From an uncultured Verrucomicrobiota bacterium (GTDB lineage Bacteria; Verrucomicrobiota; Verrucomicrobiia; Opitutales; Opitutaceae): a stretch of 61,427 nt of DNA. The notes beneath the pieces are model-generated. The model saw only the letters and a program-made list of their open reading frames with translations, did not search any database and was not told the origin of the DNA. Positions 52,405 through 61,034 of the stretch are shown in pieces. The DNA lies in contig CAIVJE010000039.1 in assembly GCA_903906135.1 (NCBI GenBank), forward strand, positions 1-61,427. The letters run 5' to 3'. The position numbers were made by a program, and so were the translations under genes. Position 1 is the first letter of the stretch. The number at the start of each line of letters is the position of its first letter.

Positions 52405-53691
52405 TTAAACCATCTTGCCGTTAGCGTAGACGATCTTGCCGGACACGATGGTGGTCTTCACGCGACCGGTCAGTTGTTGCTGATTCCAAGGCGAATTGAT
52501 CGATTTGCTAAAAGCACCGTAGGTATTGTAGAGCCACGTCTCATTGGGATTGAAGATGCAAACATCCGCGACGGCGCCAACCGCGAGAGTGCCGGCCGGG
52601 AGTTTTAGGATATTCGCTGCCTTGCGCGTCATGAGGTCGATGACTTGGGCTAGCTTAAATTTACTTTTCCGTACGAGGACATCGAGGCAGATGGGCAAAG
52701 CCGTCTCGAGCCCGATAATTCCATTCGGGGCATAATCAAATTCGCGGTCTTTTTCCTCGGGGGCGTGGGGCGCGTGGTCGGTGCCGATGCAGTCGAGCGT
52801 TCCATCTTTCAAGCCGGCGATGATCGCTTGGCGATCTGCTTCCGTGCGCAACGGCGGGTTCATCTTGAGGTTGGTGTCGTAAGTGCCGAGCGCATCTTCG
52901 GTCAGGGCAATGTGATGAGGGGTGGCTTCAGCCGTGACGTTGACCTTGTCTTGCTTGGCTCGGCGCATGAGTTCGACGGAGTGAGCCGAACTGATGTGCT
53001 GCATGTGAATATGGGCACCGGTGTAGCGCGAGAGGATGATATTGCGCGCCACGATGATGTCTTCGGCGGCGTGCGGCCAGCCCTTGAGGCCTAAACGGGT
53101 CGACATCACGCCTTCATTCATGACGGCCTTGTCGGTCATCGACTCATCTTGGCAGTGGTCGAGAATAGTCAGGTCGAACATTTTAGCGTATTCGACGGCG
53201 CGGTGCATGAGTTCGTTGGACTGAATGCACAAGCCGTCATCGGTGAGGGCGACGACCCCTGCTTTTTTTAATGAGCCATGGGGGGCAAGTTGTTGCCCCT
53301 TCATCCCCACCGTAATGCAGCCAGTGGCGTAAACATGCACCGGGGCGTTAGCGGCGGCGGCGTTGATGAGTTGAATGGTCCCCGTATTATCAGCGACGGG
53401 GGACGTATTAGGCATGCACACCACCGAAGTGAATCCGCCGGCGGCGGCAGCTTGAGAGCCTGTCAGGATGGTCTCTTTGTGCGTCTGGCCGGGTTCGCGG
53501 AAATGCACATGAATATCCACGAGACCAGGACAAACCACGAGCCCGCGGGCATCGATGACCTGCGCAGTTTTTTTCTGGGCCGGGGTCAGTGTTTTGACGA
53601 ATTTACCGTCGGCAATGAAGACGTCACTGACTTTATCCCGCCGGGAGGCGGGATCGATGACGCGGCCGTTTTTAATGATGAGAAAGCTCAT
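52405..53691 (-). CDS. pyrC: dihydroorotase (class I)
   Basis: GLVVCPGLVDIHVHFREPGQTHKETI HxH metal site; LDCIGTDHAPHAPEEK. Confidence 0.94.
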   Translation of the reverse strand: MSFLIIKNGRVIDPASRRDKVSDVFIADGKFVKTLTPAQKKTAQVIDARGLVVCPGLVDIHVHFREPGQTHKETILTGSQAAAAGGFTSVVCMPNTSPVADNTGTIQLINAAAANAPVHVYATGCITVGMKGQQLAPHGSLKKAGVVALTDDGLCIQSNELMHRAVEYAKMFDLTILDHCQDESMTDKAVMNEGVMSTRLGLKGWPHAAEDIIVARNIILSRYTGAHIHMQHISSAHSVELMRRAKQDKVNVTAEATPHHIALTEDALGTYDTNLKMNPPLRTEADRQAIIAGLKDGTLDCIGTDHAPHAPEEKDREFDYAPNGIIGLETALPICLDVLVRKSKFKLAQVIDLMTRKAANILKLPAGTLAVGAVADVCIFNPNETWLYNTYGAFSKSINSPWNQQQLTGRVKTTIVSGKIVYANGKMV

Positions 53692-53713
53692 GAGAGGGTG
53701 GCCTTAATAAAAA

Positions 53714-54661
53714 TTATTCGACAGGGGAGAGGACGGCTTCAGGTTGGCCGCCGGCGCAGAGGTAGAGAGCGGCCATGCGGACGGCGATACCGTTGGTGAC
53801 TTGCTGGAGGATTACGCTGCGGGGCGAGTCAGCGATATCGCTGTCGATTTCAACGCCGCGGTTGATCGGCCCCGGATGCATGATGATGGCATCCGGTTTG
53901 ACCCAGCTGGCACGGGTATAATTGAGGCCAAACATGCTGGTATATTCGCCAATGGAGGGGAAGTGGCTGACGCCTTGGCGTTCGTGTTGAATGCGGAGCA
54001 GCATGACCACGTCGGCATCCGCGAGGGCGGTGCGGAGATGATGCGAGACTTTGACGCCCATGGATTCGAACCAGCGGGGGACGAGGGTAGAGGGTCCGAC
54101 AATCGTCACATCAGCCCCGAGTTTGGTGAGGGCGTGAATATTAGAGCGGGCCACTCGGCTAAAGAGAATATCGCCGAGGATGACGACCTTGCGGCCTTTC
54201 AGATTGCCGAGTTTCTCGCGCATCGTGAACACATCGAGCAAGGCTTGCGTTGGGTGTTCGTGCGCGCCGTCACCGGCATTGATGACGGGAATATCTAACA
54301 CTCGGCTCAGGTAGAGTGGGGAACCACTCGCCGAATGACGCAAAACGATCATATCGGCATTGAGGGCCTGGATATTTTGCGCGGTATCGCGGAGCGTTTC
54401 GCCCTTGGTCGTGCTGGAGGCGGCGGCGTCGAAGGAGATGACATCTGCGCTCAAAAGTTTGGCCGCCATCTCGAAGGACATGCGGGTGCGGGTGCTGGGC
54501 TCGAGGAAAAGATTAACGATCGTCTTGCCACGCAGCGCGGGGACTTTCTTGACCTTGCGGTCGAGGATGCGGCGGAAGGCGCCGGCCGTGATCAGCAATT
54601 GTTCGATCTCAGCGCGGCTGAGCTCTTCGATGGTCAGGAGATGTTTACGATGCCAGGGCAC
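53714..54661 (-). CDS. pyrB: aspartate carbamoyltransferase catalytic subunit
   Basis: FLEPSTRTRMSFEMAAKLL, VLRHSASGSPLYL, HEHPTQALLDVFTM, IMHPGPINRGVEID. Confidence 0.95.
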   Translation of the reverse strand: MPWHRKHLLTIEELSRAEIEQLLITAGAFRRILDRKVKKVPALRGKTIVNLFLEPSTRTRMSFEMAAKLLSADVISFDAAASSTTKGETLRDTAQNIQALNADMIVLRHSASGSPLYLSRVLDIPVINAGDGAHEHPTQALLDVFTMREKLGNLKGRKVVILGDILFSRVARSNIHALTKLGADVTIVGPSTLVPRWFESMGVKVSHHLRTALADADVVMLLRIQHERQGVSHFPSIGEYTSMFGLNYTRASWVKPDAIIMHPGPINRGVEIDSDIADSPRSVILQQVTNGIAVRMAALYLCAGGQPEAVLSPVE

Positions 54662-55244
54662 GGGCGGAGGGATTTAATTTTTTCTTCACAGGTTTAACTT
54701 TTAAAAGGGCCGAGGCAGCCGGAATAGTAATGGAATCTTGGCTCGACTGCTGGGCATCGAGGTGGACTTTCACTTTTTCTGTGTCGGTTGCGGTAATCGT
54801 GAGGCCACAGTAATTGGCGGCGATAGGCAGTCGGCGGCCACCGCGATCCACGAGTATCGCCAGTTCAACTAACGCTGGGCGGCCATGATCAAATAATTCA
54901 GCGAGGGCCGCCTTGATGGTCCGGCCCGAGTAAAGAACGTCGTCTACGAGAATGACGGTGGCGCCATTAACATCGTGGGGAATGACGGTAGGGGAGAATT
55001 CTTTCGGAATGGGGTGGCGGCCGATGTCATCCCGATGGAACGAGATATCGATCGTGCCGAGTTCGAGCCGCAGGCCGGCTTTTTTTAACCGAGCGGCTAA
55101 GCGCTGTGCGAGATTGAGGCCACCGTTAGCGATACCTAGGAGCAGTAAATTCTTGGTCTGCTGGTGCCGTTGGGCAATGGCGGTAGCGATTCGACCGATG
55201 GCTTGGTCAATGGATTGCGCGTCGTGCTTCAGGAGAGTGGCCAC
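54645..55244 (-). CDS. pyrR: PyrR-type bifunctional regulator/uracil phosphoribosyltransferase
   Basis: PRT signature ATVILVDDVLYSGRTIKAALAELFDHGRPA; overlaps pyrB start by 17 nt. Confidence 0.9.
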   Translation of the reverse strand: MATLLKHDAQSIDQAIGRIATAIAQRHQQTKNLLLLGIANGGLNLAQRLAARLKKAGLRLELGTIDISFHRDDIGRHPIPKEFSPTVIPHDVNGATVILVDDVLYSGRTIKAALAELFDHGRPALVELAILVDRGGRRLPIAANYCGLTITATDTEKVKVHLDAQQSSQDSITIPAASALLKVKPVKKKLNPSARALAS

Positions 55245-55330
55245 GAGACCGAGGTTTTGAGGGGTGGTAGGGGAGGCGTCCAGCGCAAAGCACTATCTCG
55301 TTAAACACGGAGCGAATCGCTCCCTGATTT

Positions 55331-55369
55331 GCCACAAAAAGCACAAAAGGCGCAGAATCGGCCGAGGCA
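55331..55369. repeat. direct repeat copy 1 (GCCACAAAAAGCACAAAAGGCGCAGAATCGGCCGAGGCA)
   Basis: 39 bp matching 55497-55535 with 3 mismatches. Confidence 0.85.
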
Positions 55370-55450
55370 GGCGGCGGAAAAGAAGAAATTGAGAAAGTGG
55401 AAAATTGGGAAACGGCAGCCGAAAGCCAGAGATCGGCTCCATAACCCATA

Positions 55451-55483
55451 ACCTCTGACCTCTGACCTCTGACCTCTCACCTC
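55451..55483. repeat. 7-bp tandem repeat (ACCTCTG)n, about 4.7 units
   Basis: acctctg acctctg acctctg acctctc acctc read directly. Confidence 0.9.
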
Positions 55484-55496
55484 AAGCGCACGAGCC

Positions 55497-55535
55497 GCCA
55501 CAAAAAGCACAGGGGGCGCAGAATCGGCCGAGGCA
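55497..55535. repeat. direct repeat copy 2 (GCCACAAAAAGCACAGGGGGCGCAGAATCGGCCGAGGCA)
   Basis: 39 bp matching 55331-55369 with 3 mismatches. Confidence 0.85.
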
Positions 55536-55549
55536 TGGATCCGTTAAGC

Positions 55550-56212
55550 TCAGAGCGGGGTAACGCAATCGGGTGCTTGGTAGCGGGAATTGTTCATCTT
55601 CGGGTCGACGCGATGGCTCTGCATCATTTCGCTGGGGAGCGGACGGCAGAGTCGGGTAAGCTGAGTTGGGTCGAGCGGGGTATCGCCCAGCCAAGCGGGG
55701 CCGCTATTGGGGCCTAACATCACGGGCATGCGGTCATGAATGGGTTGCAGGAGAAAGTTGGGGGTAGTCGTGACGAGGCAAAATGCCGCAGGGCCCTGCT
55801 CGCTGGCGGGTGACCATAGTCCGGCAAAGAAAAAACCTTGGCCGGTTTTTAAGGTGAAATAATGCGGCAGGCGCGCGGTGTCTTGTTTTTCCCATTCATA
55901 AAAACCATCGGCGAGGACGAGGCAGCGGCGATAGAGCGTCGCTTCACGAAAGCTGCTTTTGCTTAATAAAGTTTCAGCGCGAGCATTGCCCAGTATCAGG
56001 GGGCGCTGAGCCGGGCTGCGGGCGGGTAGGGTTAGGCCGAAGCTCAGTCGCGCCCATTGGGGGGAGCCCTGTTGGGTGATGACGGGCATGAGGCTGGTGA
56101 GAGCCACGTTGTAGTGTGGCGTCCAGTCCGCATCTGCTGCGGGCAAGGTATCCTTGAGGCCAGCCGGCAAGGCCACGCGGTCAATTTTTTTAAGAGTATA
56201 ACGAAGGCACAT
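55550..56212 (-). CDS. SOS response-associated peptidase (SRAP/YedK-HMCES family)
   Basis: MCLRYTLKK (catalytic Cys2); RCLVLADGFYEWEKQ; FFFAGLWSP; CLVTTTPNFLLQPIHDRMPVML; ORF opens at 56302. Confidence 0.9.
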   Translation of the reverse strand: MCLRYTLKKIDRVALPAGLKDTLPAADADWTPHYNVALTSLMPVITQQGSPQWARLSFGLTLPARSPAQRPLILGNARAETLLSKSSFREATLYRRCLVLADGFYEWEKQDTARLPHYFTLKTGQGFFFAGLWSPASEQGPAAFCLVTTTPNFLLQPIHDRMPVMLGPNSGPAWLGDTPLDPTQLTRLCRPLPSEMMQSHRVDPKMNNSRYQAPDCVTPL

Positions 56213-56302
56213 GGCTCGCCAACGCGGGTGGCAGTTGGGTCCCGAGTGTGGCTGGGGAGCACCATAAATCAAGGGGTTGAGCGAAACTATGCTTAAAAAC
56301 AC

Positions 56303-56330
56303 AAAGGCCGCTCACCCCTGAGCGGCCTTT
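56303..56330. terminator. strong hairpin, possible terminator or leader structure
   Basis: AAAGGCCGCTCA-cccc-TGAGCGGCCTTT, perfect 12-bp arms; T-rich run (TGTGTTTTT) follows on the minus strand. Confidence 0.55.
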
Positions 56331-56510
56331 AACCCTAACCTAACACCAAATAACCCTTGAACTACACTGCGTATGATGCGGCCGGCGCGAAAACGTTCAA
56401 AAAATTATAAGCCAAGTGCCTGCGCCAATTCTAGGGTAGGAAATGCCTCGGGGTCATGTCAGCGATGTGCAAGATTGACCGCAGCATCATGCTGGTGCGG
56501 GGGTGCCGAT

Positions 56511-56537
56511 GCAGCGAAATATCGGGTTTTTCGCTGC
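56511..56537. repeat. inverted repeat/hairpin in the long leader before the sigma factor gene
   Basis: GCAGCGAAA-tatcgggtt-TTTCGCTGC, 9-bp perfect arms. Confidence 0.5.
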
Positions 56538-56685
56538 ATACATATACATGGCGCTGATTTTAAGAGACTAGCAGACTCAGGTCGGAGTCGGAGAGTGGCG
56601 CTTCATAGCGGCGAGTATACTTTCTTGTTTTATTGTATGTAAAACTCGCTTGCCCTTTTTTAGTAAGACCGCGAGTTAGTGGGGC

Positions 56686-57204
56686 TTGCTGGAATCCGAT
56701 AATTCTAAATGGTTTACCACTGAACTCGCTCCCCATGAGCAAGCTCTGAGGGCTTATCTTCGCGGCCTGGTCAACCCCTCGGAGATTGATGATATTGTGC
56801 AAGAAACCTATGTGCGTTTGCTCCGCGCGCGCGATCGCGGCAATATTGTTTCACCTCGTGGGCTGCTTTTCGCGACTGCCCGCAATGCCGCGCGCGATCT
56901 GTTTCGTCGTCGGACTACGGCTAATACGATTTCTATAGCGGATTTTGCTGATTCGCGCGTCATCGACAACGCGCCGAATGCCGCAGAGAATGCTAGCCGT
57001 CATCAGGAGACCGACCTCCTTGCGGCTGCGATCGCGGAGCTGCCGCCTCGCTGCCGTGAAATCCTTGTTTTGCGTAAATTTGAAAATCTCTCCCATCGTG
57101 AAATCGCCAAAAAGCTGGGTATCTCTGAGCACACTGTGGAATCGCAGCTTACTAAGGGACTGCACCGCTGCGTGGAATTCTTTGCCCGTCACGGTTTGCC
57201 CTAA
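56686..57204 (+). CDS. ECF-type RNA polymerase sigma factor (FecI-like)
   Basis: EIDDIVQETYVRLLRARDRGNIVSPRGLLFATARNAARDLFRRR; CREILVLRKFENLSHREIAKKLGISEHTVESQLTKGL; start appears to be TTG. Confidence 0.88.
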   Translation: MLESDNSKWFTTELAPHEQALRAYLRGLVNPSEIDDIVQETYVRLLRARDRGNIVSPRGLLFATARNAARDLFRRRTTANTISIADFADSRVIDNAPNAAENASRHQETDLLAAAIAELPPRCREILVLRKFENLSHREIAKKLGISEHTVESQLTKGLHRCVEFFARHGLP

Positions 57205-57207
57205 GCC

Positions 57208-58233
57208 ATGAATCCGCGTTCACCTGATTTTCCTGCCGAGATACTCTGCGCAACTGCCGCGAGCTGGACAGTGCGTCGAGATCGCGGACTTTCTGCGGCA
57301 GAATCCATTGAATACGAGCTCTGGCTCGCGGCCGATCCGCGCCACGCCACTGCCATGAAGCTTTCGTCAGCTGCGTGGTCGAGCCTCGATGGTTTGCCTG
57401 AAAGCGTCGCCATACCCGTGCTGGCTGCCGCCCGCCGGCACCATTCGTTTTGGCGCCAGGCGATCATCGCAAGCACCTTGGCGGCCGCCGCCGCTCTGGC
57501 GATCGGCGTATTTGTTTGGTCGCGTCATGCGCCCGCTAATCCAGCCATTGTTTTTAGCGCGCACAGTGCGGCACGCACGGTGACGCTCGCAGACGGCTCA
57601 TTCGTCCAACTCAACATCGACAGTCAAGTGGTTGAACAGTTTACCGCCAGCGAACGTCACGTCCTACTCGTTCAGGGTGAAGCGCACTTCAGCGTCACAA
57701 AAAATCCCGCACGTCCGTTCATCGTTCGTGCTGGTGCGCTTCAGGTTCGCGCGGTCGGCACCGCTTTTAATATTAAGCTCCAATCCTCGGCTGTTGATGT
57801 CATCGTCACCGAAGGACGCGTTCAAGTTGCCTCGGCTACGGACGCGGATCACTTCGCCCCTAGCTCGGCGCTTAACGTTGGGGGGCGGGCCGTCCTGCGC
57901 AGTGATTTATCGGTTGCGACTGATTTGAGCCAGGCGCTCGTGTGCTCCCAGTTGGCGCCCACTGAGATGGTGCGTGCTTTGGCTTGGCGCGAGCCGCTCC
58001 TTCGGCTTGGTGGCGCTACGCTGGCCGAGCTGGCGCTAGAGTTTGAGCGCAGCACGGGGCGACGGCTCGTGTTTGCCGATCCGGCGATTGCCGAACTCCG
58101 TTTTGGTGGGCGCTTTCGCGCAGGCGACCTCGAAGGGTTTACGCAGGTTTTAGCCAATACCCTAGATATCGAAGTCGAGTACGCGGCGGATGGAACTATT
58201 ACTTTGAGGAAAATAAATCCACTTTCTCGATAA
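57208..58233 (+). CDS. FecR-domain anti-sigma/transmembrane signal transducer
   Basis: One TM (AIIASTLAAAAALAIGVFVW), FecR core GSFVQLNIDSQVVEQFTASERHVLLVQGEAHFSVTKNPARPFIVRAGALQVRAVGTAFNI; C-terminal STN-like segment. Confidence 0.88.
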   Translation: MNPRSPDFPAEILCATAASWTVRRDRGLSAAESIEYELWLAADPRHATAMKLSSAAWSSLDGLPESVAIPVLAAARRHHSFWRQAIIASTLAAAAALAIGVFVWSRHAPANPAIVFSAHSAARTVTLADGSFVQLNIDSQVVEQFTASERHVLLVQGEAHFSVTKNPARPFIVRAGALQVRAVGTAFNIKLQSSAVDVIVTEGRVQVASATDADHFAPSSALNVGGRAVLRSDLSVATDLSQALVCSQLAPTEMVRALAWREPLLRLGGATLAELALEFERSTGRRLVFADPAIAELRFGGRFRAGDLEGFTQVLANTLDIEVEYAADGTITLRKINPLSR

Positions 58234-58236
58234 CGG

Positions 58237-60900
58237 ATGTTACACTTTGTTGCGTCTTCCTCTCGCCGTCGACTTACGAGTCGATGGGTTACCCCCCAGA
58301 TTTCAACCCTTCTTGGCCAGCGAGTCGGCTTTCTCAGCCCGCTCCTGGTGCTCCTGCTAATTTTCTGTTTTGGTGGGCGGGCCTCGCTCCTTATTGGCGC
58401 CGAACCCGTTCGCCAGACCTTTGCCCTCGAGGCGGGGGATGCAGAAATCATGTTGGAGAAATTCTCTGAGCAAGCCGGCGTGCAAATCGTCTACATGCTT
58501 GGTGAAGTGCGCGGTGTGATAACTAATCCGGTCCAAGGTGCCTATGCGATACGTGAGGCGCTCGATCGGTTGGTTGCTCGCACGGCGCTGAGGGTCGAGG
58601 TCGAAGGGAAAACCGGAGCCTACGTGATCAAGCGTGAACGCACCCCGCAGTCACCCACGCCGCTGCCGCCAGTGTCCAGTGCCCCCCCCAACACCACCAT
58701 GAAAAAATCATCCCGCACAATCCTCGCTGTCCTAGCCTCTTGGCTCGCCGCAGCGGTTACTGCTGATGCCCAGACGGCAAACTCATCGACTACGCCGGGC
58801 TCGAGCCAAGGTGCTCAGCCGACACCGCCCAAGGAAGAAGTAATTCAACTTTCAAAATTCGAAGTTACCACCACTCAAGATAAGGGTTATGTAACCTCTA
58901 ATGCGGCTACTGGGTTTAAGACTAACCAGCAATTATTGAGCATCCCTCAAGCCGTGACAGTTGTTACGCGCGACCTCATTGAGGATATCGGATTTAGCGC
59001 TTCGTCTGATGCTTTGCAGTTTGCCGGCGTCGGCCGGTTAACCGTTGGAACGGAGGCCAGTATGTTGCGCGGTAATCGGATCGGGAATCCCATTGTTGAC
59101 GAATTTCCTAACGGCGGGCCGCCTTATCTCGATAATATCAATATTGACTCATACGAAGTCATCCGTGGGGCCGCCGCAGTTTTCTATATTAATTCTAATC
59201 TAGGTGGTGCGGTCCTCAAGACGACCCGCAAACCATTACCGTATAAAGCAACTACCCTCGGATTTAGCACTGACCAGTACGGTACTTATCGAGCGACGAT
59301 CGATACCACCGGGCCGCTTTTTTCTATTGGGGAGGGTAAATTCAGCTACCGATTTGACGGCGTCATGCGCGGAGGAGAGCAATTCTTTAAGTATCGTTCC
59401 GAAGACACGTATGGATTGTTTCCGACGTTACAGTTCAAATATAAAGATACAACCGTACGGGTTGCCATGGATTATATGAAGCTGGAGCATTATCCCCAGT
59501 CTCATTCTTTTTTAACACCTGAAGGCCAAGTCTATACTGGGGCTGGGCGGAGTGAGAATTATCAAGCGCCTGATAACTTAGAAGCTTTCACGGCCAAGCA
59601 AGTGCGACTCTCGCTCTTGCATCGTTTTTCTGAGGATTGGGAAATGAAATTCAGTGCTTCCAATAATAGATATTTGCGCGGGCCGACTGGAATCATTCTT
59701 CCGGGTGGAGGGGTTGATTGGGTTAAGGAAACCGTGACATTTAACGCCCGCCGAAACTTTCAGGATTTCAACAGCAACTACGCCATGGGTGACGTTAGCG
59801 GAAAATATGTGATCGCTGGGGTAAAAGCTCAAACGCTGGCAGGCTTTCAGTTTACGGAAGGCACCTCCGATGCCCTTTTCCAAAGTTCAACCACTTTCGG
59901 CGACGGCACGAACCGAGTCACCCGGTCAATCAGCGCTCCGAATATGGGCTCAGTTATTATTCCCAATTTAGCATCGTATCCGCAGTCAGCTAATCCCGGT
60001 GGCAGAAGCATCGGCAACGCCTTAATCGCATATGTCCAGCAGCAAGCCGACGTCATCCCTGATCGTCTGTCGTTGGTGGCGGGTTGGTCAAGTTGGGGCA
60101 ACCAGAGTACTTCGATTCCAAATCCTTCAGCGGCTCGCCCGGCGCCTTCAACCACCACGAGAAGCAGCGGTCTCCTTCATCGCTATGGTTTGGTCGGATA
60201 TATTACGAAAGAAATCTCTGTGTACGCTCTTGAGTCGACCACTCTGCAACCCAACACCTTCGGGATTATGGCTAATGGTCAGCAGCTACCAAATCAAATA
60301 GGCAATGCGCAGGAAGTCGGTATTAAGTTTGCCCTTTTTGGCGGCAAAATTTCTTCGACCTTCTCCCTCTTTGATATGGGTCTTACCAATCAGTCGACTT
60401 TTGCTGGCGTGCTGCCTGACGGTAGAAGCTATTCCAATCTCATTGGGTCCACCGTTCAAAAGGGCTGGGACGTAGACTTGGAGGTCAGGCTGCTCCCTAA
60501 CTGGCAATTAATAGCAACGGCCTTCAGTGGTGATAATAAAACTGCGACGGGAGCTCCGGTCTCAGCTAGCTATCGCTCATCTTGGAGTCTTTTCACGCGC
60601 TACGATTTTACGCCCAACACACTTAAGGGGCTCTCGATCGGCGGTGGAGCTACCACTAAGACAGGTTGGATCGTTTCTAGCGGTGGCCTTATTTTGCCCA
60701 CGCCCAAAGCATTCATCGATGTGCAAGATGGTCTCTTGGTTAATGTCTTCGCTAGTCTCAAGATTGGCCGGCATTGGACGGCGCGGATTAATATTGAAAA
60801 TCTCTTAGATGAGACTTTTCCCGCTGGTTTTCAAGCTGCCTGGTTAGTTGATCCAAGTAATCCTCGGACCACTTCGCTAGGCACAACGTATAAATTCTAA
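58237..60900 (+). CDS. TonB-dependent (siderophore-type) outer-membrane receptor with N-terminal STN domain
   Basis: STN QTFALEAGDAEIMLEKFSEQAGVQIVYM; plug LLSIPQAVTVVTRDLIEDIGFSASSDALQFAGV; beta-barrel C-terminus ARINIENLLDETFPAGF...TYKF; second signal peptide at internal Met 58699. Confidence 0.9.
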   Translation: MLHFVASSSRRRLTSRWVTPQISTLLGQRVGFLSPLLVLLLIFCFGGRASLLIGAEPVRQTFALEAGDAEIMLEKFSEQAGVQIVYMLGEVRGVITNPVQGAYAIREALDRLVARTALRVEVEGKTGAYVIKRERTPQSPTPLPPVSSAPPNTTMKKSSRTILAVLASWLAAAVTADAQTANSSTTPGSSQGAQPTPPKEEVIQLSKFEVTTTQDKGYVTSNAATGFKTNQQLLSIPQAVTVVTRDLIEDIGFSASSDALQFAGVGRLTVGTEASMLRGNRIGNPIVDEFPNGGPPYLDNINIDSYEVIRGAAAVFYINSNLGGAVLKTTRKPLPYKATTLGFSTDQYGTYRATIDTTGPLFSIGEGKFSYRFDGVMRGGEQFFKYRSEDTYGLFPTLQFKYKDTTVRVAMDYMKLEHYPQSHSFLTPEGQVYTGAGRSENYQAPDNLEAFTAKQVRLSLLHRFSEDWEMKFSASNNRYLRGPTGIILPGGGVDWVKETVTFNARRNFQDFNSNYAMGDVSGKYVIAGVKAQTLAGFQFTEGTSDALFQSSTTFGDGTNRVTRSISAPNMGSVIIPNLASYPQSANPGGRSIGNALIAYVQQQADVIPDRLSLVAGWSSWGNQSTSIPNPSAARPAPSTTTRSSGLLHRYGLVGYITKEISVYALESTTLQPNTFGIMANGQQLPNQIGNAQEVGIKFALFGGKISSTFSLFDMGLTNQSTFAGVLPDGRSYSNLIGSTVQKGWDVDLEVRLLPNWQLIATAFSGDNKTATGAPVSASYRSSWSLFTRYDFTPNTLKGLSIGGGATTKTGWIVSSGGLILPTPKAFIDVQDGLLVNVFASLKIGRHWTARINIENLLDETFPAGFQAAWLVDPSNPRTTSLGTTYKF

Positions 60901-60926
60901 AGTGGTTTAGCGCGAAATGATTTACG

Positions 60927-60961
60927 TTAGCACTCCGAGCGAATGTCGCTCGGAGTGCTAA
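60927..60961. repeat. perfect 16-bp-arm hairpin downstream of the TonB receptor
   Basis: TTAGCACTCCGAGCGA-atg-TCGCTCGGAGTGCTAA. Confidence 0.8.
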
Positions 60962-61016
60962 TTTGGGATCACGTGATCGCATTGCACGATAAGTCTGCCT
61001 AGCTTAAAATTATCCC

Positions 61017-61034
61017 GCCTGGCTGAAGCCAGGC
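61017..61034. repeat. short palindromic element GCCTGGCT-ga-AGCCAGGC
   Basis: 8-bp perfect arms with 2-nt spacer. Confidence 0.6.

Noticed and set aside
55245-55330. PyrR-responsive attenuator upstream of pyrR
   Set aside because: I could not find a PyrR-binding loop, antiterminator and terminator in the sequence before the pyrR start.
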